DNA of 64,000 bases, from NCBI RefSeq assembly GCF_000550805.1, contig NZ_CP004353.1, positions 1,302,001 through 1,366,000 of the forward strand, in the 5' to 3' direction. Below the pieces are notes generated by a model that was given only the letters and a program-made list of their open reading frames with translations, did no database searches and was not told the origin of the DNA. This document shows positions 26,463 to 35,401 of this stretch, piece after piece (positions within the stretch are counted from its first letter, which is position 1; every line of letters starts with the position of its first letter). The position numbers were made by a program, and so were the translations under genes. Source of the DNA: Corynebacterium vitaeruminis DSM 20294 (GTDB taxonomy: Bacteria > Actinomycetota > Actinomycetes > Mycobacteriales > Mycobacteriaceae).

Positions 26463-28055
26463 GTGAGCCAGAATGGCCTTCCTGTCGTTCTCATTGCCGA
26501 TAAGCTAGCGCAGTCCACCGTCGACGCGCTCGGGGATAAGGTGGAGGTGCGCTGGGTCGATGGCCCGAACCGCCCCGAACTCCTCGCGGCTGTTCCCGAA
26601 GCAGACGCACTGCTCGTCCGCTCCGCCACCACTGTTGACGAGGAAGTCCTCGCCGCAGCCACCAACCTGAAGATCGTCGGCCGTGCAGGCGTCGGTCTGG
26701 ACAACGTTGACATCCCGGCCGCCACCTCCCGCGGCGTCATGGTCGTCAACGCTCCTACCTCCAACATCCACTCCGCGTGCGAGCACGCCATCTCGCTGCT
26801 TCTGGCCACCGCGCGCCAGATCCCGGCCGCAGACAAGACCCTGCGCGACGGCGAGTGGAAGCGCTCCGCCTTCAAGGGTGTTGAGATCCTGGGCAAGACC
26901 GTCGGCATCGTCGGCTTCGGCCACATCGGCCAGCTGTTCGCGCAGCGCCTCGCCGCCTTCGAGACCAACATCATTGCGTACGATCCTTACGCAAACCCGG
27001 CCCGCGCCGCTCAGCTCGGCGTCGAGCTGGTCGAGCTCGAGGACCTGGTGGCCAAGGCAGACTTCGTCACCATCCACCTGCCCAAGACCAACGAGACCGC
27101 CGGCATGTTCAATGCCGAGCTGCTCGCCAAGGCTAAGAAGGGCCAGATCATCATCAACGCCGCCCGCGGCGGCCTGGTTGACGAGCAGGCGCTCGCCGAC
27201 GCCATCAAGGCTGGCCACATTCGCGGCGCTGGCTTCGACGTGTTCTCCACCGAGCCGTGCACCGACTCCCCGCTGTTCGAGCTGCCCGAGGTCGTCGTCA
27301 CCCCGCACCTGGGCGCTTCCACCGTGGAGGCCCAGGACCGCGCCGGCACCGACGTTGCTGACTCCGTGCTCAAGGCTCTGGCCGGCGAGTTCGTCGCCGA
27401 CGCCGTCAACGTCTCCGGCGGCCGCGTCGGCGAGGAGGTCGCTGGCTGGCTGGACCTGTCCCGCAAGCTGGGCCTCGTCGCAGGCCACCTGCTCGACGGC
27501 GTCCCGGTTGCCCTCGAGGTCGAGGCTCGCGGCGAGCTGTCCACCGAGCAGGTAGACGTCCTGGGTCTGTCCGCTCTGCGCGGCCTGTTCTCCGGCATCA
27601 TCGAGGAGTCCGTCACCTTCGTTAACGCACCGCGCATCGCTGAGGAGCGCGGCGTGGAGGTCAAGGTCACCACCGCCTCCGAGTCCGCCACCCACCGCAG
27701 CGTCCTCGAGGTCAAAGCCATCGCGGCCGACGGCAAGACCGCGTCCGTCATCGGCGCTCTGACCAACATGGGTCAGGTCGAGAAGATCGTCCGCATCAAC
27801 GGCCGTGGCGTCGACATGCGTGCCGAGGGCCGCAACCTGTTCCTGTCCTACACCGACGCCCCGGGCGCACTGGGCAAGGTCGGCACCCGCCTGGGCGCCG
27901 CCAACATCAACATCGAGGCTGCAGCCTTGACCCAGGAGGCAGACGGCGACGGCGCCATCCTTATCCTGCGCGTCGACCAAGAGGTCCCGGAGGCTGTCGT
28001 CGAGGCAGTCGCCACCGAGCTGGGCGCCAAGGCGCTGCAGATCGACCTCTCCTAG
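26463..28055 (+). CDS. serA: D-3-phosphoglycerate dehydrogenase
   Basis: A 530-residue NAD-dependent enzyme of the first step of serine synthesis, long (type 1) form. It has a catalytic/NAD domain with GFGHIGQLFAQRL and catalytic R235 (NAARGGL), E264 (FSTEP) and H282 (TPHLG). An intervening domain (about 320-450) and a C-terminal ACT domain (about 455-530) bind serine for feedback control. The GTG at 26463 has AGGAGA seven bases upstream, and the length equals that of C. glutamicum SerA. Confidence 0.97.
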   Translation: MSQNGLPVVLIADKLAQSTVDALGDKVEVRWVDGPNRPELLAAVPEADALLVRSATTVDEEVLAAATNLKIVGRAGVGLDNVDIPAATSRGVMVVNAPTSNIHSACEHAISLLLATARQIPAADKTLRDGEWKRSAFKGVEILGKTVGIVGFGHIGQLFAQRLAAFETNIIAYDPYANPARAAQLGVELVELEDLVAKADFVTIHLPKTNETAGMFNAELLAKAKKGQIIINAARGGLVDEQALADAIKAGHIRGAGFDVFSTEPCTDSPLFELPEVVVTPHLGASTVEAQDRAGTDVADSVLKALAGEFVADAVNVSGGRVGEEVAGWLDLSRKLGLVAGHLLDGVPVALEVEARGELSTEQVDVLGLSALRGLFSGIIEESVTFVNAPRIAEERGVEVKVTTASESATHRSVLEVKAIAADGKTASVIGALTNMGQVEKIVRINGRGVDMRAEGRNLFLSYTDAPGALGKVGTRLGAANINIEAAALTQEADGDGAILILRVDQEVPEAVVEAVATELGAKALQIDLS

Positions 28056-28076
28056 TTTTCCGGTTCTACCAGGACC

Positions 28077-28119
28077 ACGAAGGCCTCGCCCCTCTCTGCG
28101 GAGGTGGCGGGGCCTTCGT
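28077..28119. terminator. Hairpin between serA and bioWF (convergent)
   Basis: ACGAAGGCC (28077-28085) pairs with GGCCTTCGT (28111-28119), and an inner CGCC/GGCG helix extends it. The T-tract is weak on both sides. Confidence 0.7.
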
Positions 28120-28122
28120 CAT

Positions 28123-30036
28123 TTACATGGCGGTCGCGAGTGCCTCGACGAAGCGCGCCAGCTGGTCCCCGGTGATCGTGGACATGAGGGTGACCCGCAG
28201 GATCGCCTTCCCGCGGGGCACCGTGGGGTAGCGGATCGCGGGCACGTGGAACCCGGCGTCCTGCAGCCGCTCCGACACCCGCAGGGCGTGGGCCTCGTCG
28301 CCGATGGGGATCGGTACGATCGGCGTTTCCCACCCGCCGTCCGGCACCGGGATTCCCGCCTCCTGCAGCAGCCGCGAAAGCCGTTCGATGTTGGCATGCA
28401 GCTTGTCGACGACCACAGGCTCGCGATCAATGACCCCTAAAGCGGCGCACACGGCCGCGCAGTTCGCCGCCGAGGTCGCGGTGGAAAAGACGTAGGAGCG
28501 GGCCTGATTCCGCAGCAGGTGAGCGAACTCGGCGTTGGTGCACACCGCGCCGCCCTCCGCGCCGAGGGCCTTGCTGGCTGTGGCCATGAGGATGTCGGGG
28601 CGCACGCCGAAGCGCTCGATGGTTCCCCGCCCGCGCGCGCCGAGTGTGCCCACCCCGTGGGCGTCGTCGATGTAGAGCCAGGCGCCGTAGGCGTCGGCAA
28701 GCCTGCGAAGCGAGGGCAGGGGAGCGACGGTGCCGTCCATGGAGAACACGCCGTCGCTGATGATGAGCTTGTGCTCGCTGCGGCTTACGCTGAGGAGCTT
28801 GTCGAGTACGGCCATGTCGCGGTGCGGGTAGACGCGCGCGTGGAGGCCCGCGATGCGGCAGCCGTCGATGAGGCTGGCGTGATTGAGCTGGTCGGAGAAC
28901 ACTTCTAGGTTGCCACCCGCGAGCCTGTTGAGCGCCTGGATTGTCGAGAGATTGGCCTGGTAGCCGGTGGCGAAGAAGACCGCGTCCTCATAGCCGGTGA
29001 ATGAGGCGAAGGCCTCCTCTACGCGGGCGTGCCAGGTCGTGGTGCCGGTTGTGAGCCGCGAGCCGCCCGAGCCGGTGCCGAACTGCCGAAGCGCCCCGGT
29101 CGCGGCCGCAACCACCTCGGGGTGCTGGGAAAGCCCCAGGTAGTTGGAGCTCGACAGCAGGACCCGCTCCGCGCCGTCGACGGTGGCGGTGGCCTCCTGC
29201 GCGGTGCCGAAGACCCGTTGCGTGCGCTCGAGGTCGGCCTCGCGCCAGCGGCGGTTTTCCTGCGCGCACAACTCGTCGAAGCCGGGAGCGGCAACTCCGG
29301 GCGCGGGAGCGTCGTCCACCACGATGACCCGGTTCTCCAGGTAGGAGATGAGCTCCTTCTTTTCCTCCGCCGTCATCGGGGCGCAGACAAACACGCGGGT
29401 GCCCACGTCCTCGCCGGGCCGCTTGATCTTCGGGATGCGGTAATAGGTGCCGCGGGCCGCGAGGTAGCCGGTGGTGTAGTCCGGGTCGTCGGAGATGCAC
29501 ACCTCCGCGAGGATCTTCGGATGGTGGCAGACCTTGCTGGCCAAGACCAGGGCCTCGTGGTGGTGGTTCTTGGTGGGGCCGGTCACCTGCGAGCGGGCAT
29601 CGAGGTTGGTCACGCGCACCCCGCGCTCGCGGTCGGGCTCGATGCGCTCGCCGGTGCGTGCGTCGACGAGCATGGCGCCGCGCAGCCCGCTGACGGTGTG
29701 CATGAGCTCGTCGACGCGCCGCGCGACGGGGGCGGCGACGCCGAGCTCCTTCAGCCGCGTAGAAATGAAGTCGCGCGCCTGCTCCGGGGACTGGCAGGGA
29801 ACCTCCTCGACCTCGAGCGCAGGTACGTAGCCGATCGAAACGGGATCCACGCCGCGGACGGTGAGGTGGATCTCGTCGGGCGTGCCCTTGGGGTGTCCGA
29901 GCGCGCGTTCGTTGAGACTGGCCGCGATGGGGCCGACGTGCTCGCTTGTGCAGATCCGCTCGGCGCCGGAGATGTGCTCGCCTCCTCGGCTGGCGCGCAT
30001 CTTGACGGAGTACAGGCTGGTGGTGGCGTTCGGCAT
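28123..30036 (-). CDS. bioWF: Bifunctional pimeloyl-CoA synthetase / 8-amino-7-oxononanoate synthase (BioW-BioF fusion)
   Basis: A 637-residue fusion. Residues 1-~240 are BioW (6-carboxyhexanoate-CoA ligase): KMRASRGGEHISGAERI at 12-28, ERALGHPKGTPDEI, and KNHHHEALVLASKV. Residues ~255-637 are BioF, a PLP-dependent 2-oxoamine synthase: SNYLGLSQHP at 297-306, DDAHGVG at 457-463, and the PLP Lys K489 in ATASKALGAEGG. The fusion would turn pimelate into pimeloyl-CoA and pass it with L-alanine to 8-amino-7-oxononanoate, the first biotin-ring precursor. It stands alone, with no other bio gene in the window. A -10 TATCCT seven bases before the ATG indicates a leaderless mRNA. Confidence 0.92.
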   Translation of the reverse strand: MPNATTSLYSVKMRASRGGEHISGAERICTSEHVGPIAASLNERALGHPKGTPDEIHLTVRGVDPVSIGYVPALEVEEVPCQSPEQARDFISTRLKELGVAAPVARRVDELMHTVSGLRGAMLVDARTGERIEPDRERGVRVTNLDARSQVTGPTKNHHHEALVLASKVCHHPKILAEVCISDDPDYTTGYLAARGTYYRIPKIKRPGEDVGTRVFVCAPMTAEEKKELISYLENRVIVVDDAPAPGVAAPGFDELCAQENRRWREADLERTQRVFGTAQEATATVDGAERVLLSSSNYLGLSQHPEVVAAATGALRQFGTGSGGSRLTTGTTTWHARVEEAFASFTGYEDAVFFATGYQANLSTIQALNRLAGGNLEVFSDQLNHASLIDGCRIAGLHARVYPHRDMAVLDKLLSVSRSEHKLIISDGVFSMDGTVAPLPSLRRLADAYGAWLYIDDAHGVGTLGARGRGTIERFGVRPDILMATASKALGAEGGAVCTNAEFAHLLRNQARSYVFSTATSAANCAAVCAALGVIDREPVVVDKLHANIERLSRLLQEAGIPVPDGGWETPIVPIPIGDEAHALRVSERLQDAGFHVPAIRYPTVPRGKAILRVTLMSTITGDQLARFVEALATAM

Positions 30037-30151
30037 GGTGGACAGGATAGCCCATCGGGCGGTTTTATGGGTCGAGAACAGGCTATACGTCGTTCAATTC
30101 TTGGTCCTGGAATGGGGTTGGGGGTAGTGGAGAAAGGATAACCTCCGTAAG

Positions 30152-30181
30152 GGGGCCGCGCGGAGCGGCGAACGCGGCCCC
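30152..30181. other. Perfect GC hairpin between bioWF and leuB
   Basis: GGGGCCGCG (30152-30160) pairs with CGCGGCCCC (30173-30181). It lies between the divergent genes and its role is unknown. The rest of 30037-30291 holds the two promoters; the leuB -10 is TATTCT, preceded by TGC (30243-30251). Confidence 0.5.
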
Positions 30182-30291
30182 TCAGGTGGGAGTGCCTATC
30201 GGCGTCCGTTGCCGAATTTCGCGCGTGCGCGGCGGCGCCGCGTGCTATTCTGAGGCAAATAGTTCACATCGTGGGAAAGAGGTTCCATATA

Positions 30292-31311
30292 ATGAAACTT
30301 GCAGTGATCGGCGGCGACGGCATCGGCCCCGAGGTGACCGCCGAGGCGCTCAAGGTGCTGGGCGCCGTGCGCGACGACATCGAGACCACCGAGTACGACC
30401 TGGGGGCCCGCCGCTACCTTCGAAACGGTGAGCTGCTCACCGACGATGACCTCGCCTCCCTGCGCGAGCACGACGCCATCCTGCTGGGCGCGATCGGTGC
30501 CCCCGGCTCCGTGCCGCCCGGAATCCTCGAGCGCGGCCTGCTGCTGAAGATGCGCTTCGCCCTCGACCACCACGTGAACCTGCGCCCGTCCAAGCTGTAC
30601 CCGACCTCCAAGTCCCCGCTGGCCAACCCCGGCGAGATCGACTTCGTCGTGGTCCGCGAGGGCACCGAGGGGCTCTACTGTGGCAACGGCGGCGTCCTGC
30701 GCGAGGGGACCCCGCACGAGGTGGCCTCCGAGGTCTCCCAGAACACCCGCTACGGCGTCGAGCGCGTCGTGCGCGACGCCTTCAACCGCGCGATGGGACG
30801 CCGCAAGCACGTCACCTTGGTCCACAAGACCAACGTCCTCGTCAACGCCGGCGGCCTGTGGGAGCGCACCGTCAATGAGGTGGCCGCCGAGTTCCCCGAG
30901 GTCACCGTGGACTACTGCCACATCGACGCCGCGACCATCTACATGGTCACCAACCCGTCCCGCTTCGACGTAATCGTCACCGACAACCTCTTCGGCGACA
31001 TCCTCACCGACCTGGCAGGCGCCGTGACCGGCGGCATCGGCCTGGCAGCCTCCGGCAACATCGACGCGACCGGCACCAACCCGTCCATGTTCGAGCCGGT
31101 CCACGGCTCCGCGCCGGACATCGCGGGCAAGGGCATCGCGGACCCGACCGCCGCGATCCTCTCCGCCGCGATGCTGCTTCGCCACCTCGGCGACGAGGAC
31201 AACGCCGCCCGCATCGAGGCCGCCGTGGCCGACGACGTCGCTTCCCGGGGTGATGCGCCGATCAAGACCACCGAGGTCGGCGACCGCATTGCCGCCGCGC
31301 TAAAGGCATAA
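30292..31311 (+). CDS. leuB: 3-isopropylmalate dehydrogenase
   Basis: A 339-residue NAD-dependent dehydrogenase of leucine synthesis. Substrate-binding Arg residues and the signature [19 protein letters not shown] are present, as is the NAD loop [18 protein letters not shown]. The ATG at 30292 is preceded by GGGAAAGAGG; an in-frame GTG at 30271 is less likely. In C. glutamicum leuB is repressed by LtbR, whose gene is at 56688-57413 here. Confidence 0.96.
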   Translation: MKLAVIGGDGIGPEVTAEALKVLGAVRDDIETTEYDLGARRYLRNGELLTDDDLASLREHDAILLGAIGAPGSVPPGILERGLLLKMRFALDHHVNLRPSKLYPTSKSPLANPGEIDFVVVREGTEGLYCGNGGVLREGTPHEVASEVSQNTRYGVERVVRDAFNRAMGRRKHVTLVHKTNVLVNAGGLWERTVNEVAAEFPEVTVDYCHIDAATIYMVTNPSRFDVIVTDNLFGDILTDLAGAVTGGIGLAASGNIDATGTNPSMFEPVHGSAPDIAGKGIADPTAAILSAAMLLRHLGDEDNAARIEAAVADDVASRGDAPIKTTEVGDRIAAALKA

Positions 31312-31334
31312 GCCGCTCGCACCGCAAAAGCATA

Positions 31335-31385
31335 CCCCTTTCCCGTCGAAGGTAGACCCCATCGACTAGGGAAAGGGTTCTTTTT
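31335..31385 (+). terminator. leuB terminator
   Basis: CCCTTTCCC (31336-31344) pairs with GGGAAAGGG (31369-31377), followed by TTCTTTTT. Confidence 0.9.
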
Positions 31386-31405
31386 ATTCACGCTCTGAGC
31401 TGGGA

Positions 31406-31435
31406 AAGTCTATAAACAGTAGACTTCTTAGTCTA
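31406..31435. promoter_or_regulatory. Operator-like triple half-site upstream of the MFS gene
   Basis: AAGTCTA (31406-31412) and TAGACTT (31420-31426) are exact inverted arms with a 7-base spacer, and a third half-site GTCTA follows at 31431-31435. The array ends 21 bases before the MFS start codon. No regulator gene is adjacent. Confidence 0.6.
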
Positions 31436-31456
31436 TTTAGTGGTGGGATATCGGGC

Positions 31457-32704
31457 ATGCCTGAATACAACGCTGCCTACAGACGAAAAGTGATCTTTAC
31501 CCTCATGTGCGTGCAGGTCATGGCCGGGCTCGGCCACGGCGTCACGTTTACCATGGGCTCCCTCCTTGCCACGAAGCTTCAGGGTCCGGCCTGGGGCGGC
31601 ACGGCGCTCGCACTCACCATGGGAGGGGCTGCGCTGTGGGCGATCCCTCTGGCTAAGGTGGTCGCACTCCGCGGCCGCCGCGCCTCGCTGACCACGGGTC
31701 TGGTCATGGGCATGCTGGGCGCGGCCTCCGCGCTCACCGGTGCGCAGCTGTCCTTCTTCCCGCTCGTGCTCCTGGGCTTCCTCTTCCTAGGCGCCGAGGT
31801 TGCAGTCAACCTGCAGGCCAGGTTTGCGGCCGTCGACGTAGCCGTCGGAAAGCACCGCGGACGAGACCTCTCGCTGGTCATGTGGTGCACGACGGTTGGC
31901 GCCGTGATTGGCCCCAACCTGTTCGGTCTCACGGAGAAGCTCGGTTCTAGCCTCGGGCTCGCCGAGTACGCGGGCGCCTACCTCGTGTGCATGTGCGCGC
32001 AGGCCACCGGCATTCTGGCGCTGCAGTCCTCCCTGCGACCGGAGCTGCGCCCGCAGGCGATCTCCAAGATCAAGCAGGTCGTGCCGCGCATGGGCAACTA
32101 CCCGCTGGTCATCGTCGCCATCGCGACCGTCGCGGCCTCCCACTTCGCGATGGTCGGTGTCATGAGCATGACCGGCGTGCACCTCAAGACCCACGGTGTG
32201 GGGCTCGGCTTCATCGGCATTGTCATTTCGTCCCACGTCGGCGCGATGTACGCGCTGGCCCCTCTGTTTGGTTCCCTCTCTGACCGCCTGGGCCCGTGGT
32301 ACTCCATCGCCGTCGGCACGGGATTGAATATCTTGTCCTGCGCCATTGTTGCCGCCGGGTCGGGCAGCCACACTATCGTCCTAGTCGGCCTCTTGCTGCT
32401 GGGTATCGGCTGGTCCGCGACGCTCGTGGGCACCACGGCGTTGCTGGTCACCTCCTCGCCCTCGCAGGGGCGCACGGTCTTCCAAGGGCGCAGCGACTTG
32501 GTCATGAACATCTGCGGCGCGGCCGGCGGCATCCTTGCCGGCCCGATCGTCAGCGCGACGAGCCTCTCCTTCTTCGCAGGCCTCATGATCGTGGTCATCG
32601 CCGCCCAGATCGGGCTCAGCGTGGCGTACCTCCGCATCCGCGGCACGGGTGCACCCGTCGACCCGGATTCCGTCACTAACATTGTGGCGCGGGAGACAGT
32701 TTAG
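31457..32704 (+). CDS. Major facilitator superfamily transporter
   Basis: A 415-residue inner-membrane protein with about 12 predicted membrane segments. It has the MFS loop signature in weak form (LRGRRASLTTG after TM2) and a matching region in the second half (FGSLSDRLGPWYS). The substrate is unknown; a drug or metabolite exporter is most likely. The operator-like GTCTA array directly upstream suggests control by a TetR/GntR/MarR-type factor encoded elsewhere. The ATG at 31457 is preceded by GGTGGG. Confidence 0.85.
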   Translation: MPEYNAAYRRKVIFTLMCVQVMAGLGHGVTFTMGSLLATKLQGPAWGGTALALTMGGAALWAIPLAKVVALRGRRASLTTGLVMGMLGAASALTGAQLSFFPLVLLGFLFLGAEVAVNLQARFAAVDVAVGKHRGRDLSLVMWCTTVGAVIGPNLFGLTEKLGSSLGLAEYAGAYLVCMCAQATGILALQSSLRPELRPQAISKIKQVVPRMGNYPLVIVAIATVAASHFAMVGVMSMTGVHLKTHGVGLGFIGIVISSHVGAMYALAPLFGSLSDRLGPWYSIAVGTGLNILSCAIVAAGSGSHTIVLVGLLLLGIGWSATLVGTTALLVTSSPSQGRTVFQGRSDLVMNICGAAGGILAGPIVSATSLSFFAGLMIVVIAAQIGLSVAYLRIRGTGAPVDPDSVTNIVARETV

Positions 32705-32760
32705 ACGTTCTGTGAGCAAAACCATGTTCAAAGCCGTGGCCATTGGCTAGGCTTCTGGAC

Positions 32761-34617
32761 ATGTCTGTAGAGCTCGAAGAGATCCAGGGCTTCCTCGCAG
32801 CCCACGCGCCCTTTGCCTCCCTTCCTGCGGAAGAACTCGCGGCGTTGCCCGCGACCATGACCATGCGCTACGTGCGCCGCGGCGAGACCATCGTCGAGTA
32901 TGGTCAACCCAACGACTTCTGCTACTGCATCCGCAGCGGCGCCGTCGACGTCACCGACGAGAATGACACCCTCCTCGATAGGCGCGACGCCGGCCGCTGC
33001 TTCGGCTATTCCACGCTCATGGGCGATAACTCCTCCCGCTACCGCATGGTGGCGGTGGAGGACAGCCTGCTCATGCTTATCCCGCGCGAGCCCTTCCTCG
33101 AGCTCGCCGGTAAGTACCCGGATCTGGCCCGGTTCTTTTCCTCCCAATCCAAGCGCATGCGCGCGGCCGCGGAGGAGCTGCGCACCGATTCCTCCTCGGA
33201 CATCCTGCGCATGAAGCTGGGGGAGTTCATGATCACCACTCCCGTGACCGTGCCCGCGACCTCCACCATCCAGCAGGCCGCGCGGTTCATGCAGGAAAAC
33301 AACGTCTCCTCGCTGCTCATCATGGAAGGCACCCGCGTCAGCGGCATCGTCACCGACCGCGACCTGCGCAAGAAGGTCGTGGCTATCGCTCGCGACGTGA
33401 CCGAGCCGATCAGCGAGATCATGACCCCGGACCCGCGCACGCTGCCGTCGGACGCGCAGGCCTTCGAGGCCATGATGATCATGACGGAGCTTGGCATCCA
33501 CCACCTGCCGGTGGTGGATAGGGAGCGCCTGGTCGGCATCGTCTCCACGCCGGACATCATGCGCCTTCTGCGCAACGACCCCATCTACGTCACCGCCGAC
33601 CTCGGGCGCGCCACCACCACGGAGGAGATGCACAAGACCTACTCGTCGGTCTCCGACGTCGCCGCCCGCTTCATCGACCGCGGTGCCTCCAGCGAGGACG
33701 TGGCATCGCTGGTCACGGTCTCAGCGGACTCCCTGGCCCGCCGCCTGCTCGCGCTGGGCGAGGAGAAGTTTGGCCCGGCGCCCGTGGAGTACGCCTTCGT
33801 GGTGCTCGGCTCGCAGGGCCGCCGCGAGATGGGGCTGGCCTCCGACCAAGACAACGCGCTCGTGCTGTCCAATGATTACAACGAATCCGAGCACGGCGAG
33901 TACTTCGCGAATCTTTCTGAGTACGTATGCCGCGGGCTCGACGCCGCGGGCCAGGTGCTCTGCCCGGGCGACATGATGGCGATGAACCCGCAGTGGCGCA
34001 TGACCCAGGACCAGTGGCTCGACACCTTCCGCCTGTGGATCACCGCCCCGGAGCCGGACGCGCTGCTGCACGCGCAGACCTTCTTCGACATGCGCGGCAT
34101 CCACGGCGCCACCCACCTGGCCAGCGCCATGCACACCGCCGCCGTCGATTCCTCCAAGGACGCTGGCCGCATGCACGCACACCTGGCCACCCTCGCCGCC
34201 CGCCGCGAGCCACCGCTGGGCTTCTTCCGCGGCTTCGTCGTCGACCGCTCCGGCGAGTACGCCAACACCCTCGACATCAAGAAGGGCGGCACCGCGGCGA
34301 TCGTGCAGATGGCGCGCCTTTTTGCTCTGTCCTCCGGCGTGGCCGCCGTTGGCACCCGCCAGCGCCTGAAGGAGTCCGCGGGCGCGGGCAAGGTTTCGGA
34401 GAAGGGCGCCCAGGACCTCATCGACGCCTTCGACTTCCTCAACTCCACCGCGCTCAAGCAGCAGGCGGTGAGCATCCACAAGAAGGAGAAGCCCACCTAC
34501 CACATCGACCCCTCGACGCTGGGCAAGCTCGACCGCGAGCACCTGCGCGACGCCTTCCAGATCATCAAGAGCATGCAGAACGCGCTGGCCACCAAGTACC
34601 CGATCAGGAACATCTGA
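32761..34617 (+). CDS. cNMP-binding/CBS/DUF294 nucleotidyltransferase-like protein
   Basis: A 618-residue cytoplasmic protein. Residues ~15-130 form a cyclic-nucleotide-binding-type β-barrel, ~155-275 a CBS pair (MKLGEFMITTPVTV, then IMTPDPRTLPS), and ~300-470 a GlnD-like nucleotidyltransferase domain with GSQGRREMGLASDQD (350-364). A DUF294 C-terminal substrate-binding domain ends the protein. It probably senses a nucleotide and modifies an unknown partner. The -10 TAGGCT (32748-32753) lies seven bases before the ATG (leaderless). Its stop overlaps the start of the exonuclease gene, a pairing seen widely in bacteria. Confidence 0.88.
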   Translation: MSVELEEIQGFLAAHAPFASLPAEELAALPATMTMRYVRRGETIVEYGQPNDFCYCIRSGAVDVTDENDTLLDRRDAGRCFGYSTLMGDNSSRYRMVAVEDSLLMLIPREPFLELAGKYPDLARFFSSQSKRMRAAAEELRTDSSSDILRMKLGEFMITTPVTVPATSTIQQAARFMQENNVSSLLIMEGTRVSGIVTDRDLRKKVVAIARDVTEPISEIMTPDPRTLPSDAQAFEAMMIMTELGIHHLPVVDRERLVGIVSTPDIMRLLRNDPIYVTADLGRATTTEEMHKTYSSVSDVAARFIDRGASSEDVASLVTVSADSLARRLLALGEEKFGPAPVEYAFVVLGSQGRREMGLASDQDNALVLSNDYNESEHGEYFANLSEYVCRGLDAAGQVLCPGDMMAMNPQWRMTQDQWLDTFRLWITAPEPDALLHAQTFFDMRGIHGATHLASAMHTAAVDSSKDAGRMHAHLATLAARREPPLGFFRGFVVDRSGEYANTLDIKKGGTAAIVQMARLFALSSGVAAVGTRQRLKESAGAGKVSEKGAQDLIDAFDFLNSTALKQQAVSIHKKEKPTYHIDPSTLGKLDREHLRDAFQIIKSMQNALATKYPIRNI

Positions 34618-35267
34618 TGTTCGGCGGACTCTTCGGCTCCAAGAAGTCAGGTACCGGCGCGCTGGCCAGCTATAACGCCGCACCCAGACCAAATAAGAAC
34701 ACCCCGCTCGCCGAGCTTGAGCTCCTCGCGGTGGACATGGAGACCACCAGCCTGAAGGCGGAATCCGGCCGCATCCTCTCCATCGGCTGGGTTCCGGTGC
34801 GCGGCGGCGAGATCGACCTCTCGGGCGCGGGCTACGTCATCGTCCGCCAGGACGGCACGGGGGTGGGGGAGTCCGCCACCATCCACCACCTCACCGACGA
34901 CGAGGTGGCCACCGGCATCGACGAGGAAGAGGCCGTGTCCCGCCTGCTGGAGGCGCTGGCGGGCAAGGCGCTGCTCGCGCACTTCGCGGTGCTGGAGACG
35001 AGCTTCCTCGACGCCGCGTGCAGGCGGCACTTCGGCGGGGCGTTCTCGGCGCCGGTGGTGGACACCTTCGCCCTCGAGCGCCGCCACATGGAGCGCATGG
35101 GCACCTACCCGCGCGGCGAGGACCTGCGGCTCGCGCGGGTGCGCACGCGCTACGGGCTGCCCAGCTACCGCAATCACAACGCGCTCACCGACGCGCTCGC
35201 CTGCGCGGAGCTCTACCTCGCCCTTCTGGGCAACATCAAGGGCGACACGATGAAGGCGTTGGGCTAG
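34617..35267 (+). CDS. DnaQ-like 3'-5' exonuclease
   Basis: A 216-residue DEDD-type exonuclease resembling DNA polymerase III epsilon. The DxE of motif I is D40/E42 (VDMETTSL), motif II is around HFAVLE, and motif III is HNALTDALA. The ATG at 34617 shares its A with the upstream TGA, so it is translationally coupled to the DUF294 protein. The coupling suggests a common function, perhaps in nucleotide-regulated repair, but this is not established. Confidence 0.88.
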   Translation: MFGGLFGSKKSGTGALASYNAAPRPNKNTPLAELELLAVDMETTSLKAESGRILSIGWVPVRGGEIDLSGAGYVIVRQDGTGVGESATIHHLTDDEVATGIDEEEAVSRLLEALAGKALLAHFAVLETSFLDAACRRHFGGAFSAPVVDTFALERRHMERMGTYPRGEDLRLARVRTRYGLPSYRNHNALTDALACAELYLALLGNIKGDTMKALG

Positions 35268-35299
35268 TTTTTCGCTTGTCGACGCCCACCTTCGGCGTC
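35268..35299 (-). repeat. R18 intergenic element with hairpin (abuts stop codon)
   Basis: TTTTTCGCTTGTCGACGCC begins at the base after the exonuclease TAG. Its GACGCC (35281-35286) pairs with GGCGTC (35294-35299) through CACCTTC, so this copy can form a small hairpin. The rest of 35300-35392 contains only the odx promoter region. Confidence 0.75.
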
Positions 35300-35401
35300 G
35301 GAACGCAAAAAGGGGTACTGGCTCATTATTTTTGACACAAAACAGTGTCCAATTTGTTGGTCGTTCCTATGTTTGGAAACGGGCATAGTAGTATGACCGT
35401 T

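Noticed and set aside
30060..30130. Possible BioQ/BirA operator upstream of bioWF
   Set aside because: Only a poor match to the TGAAC-N3-GTTAC-type motif (around GAACAGGCTATAC); not convincing.
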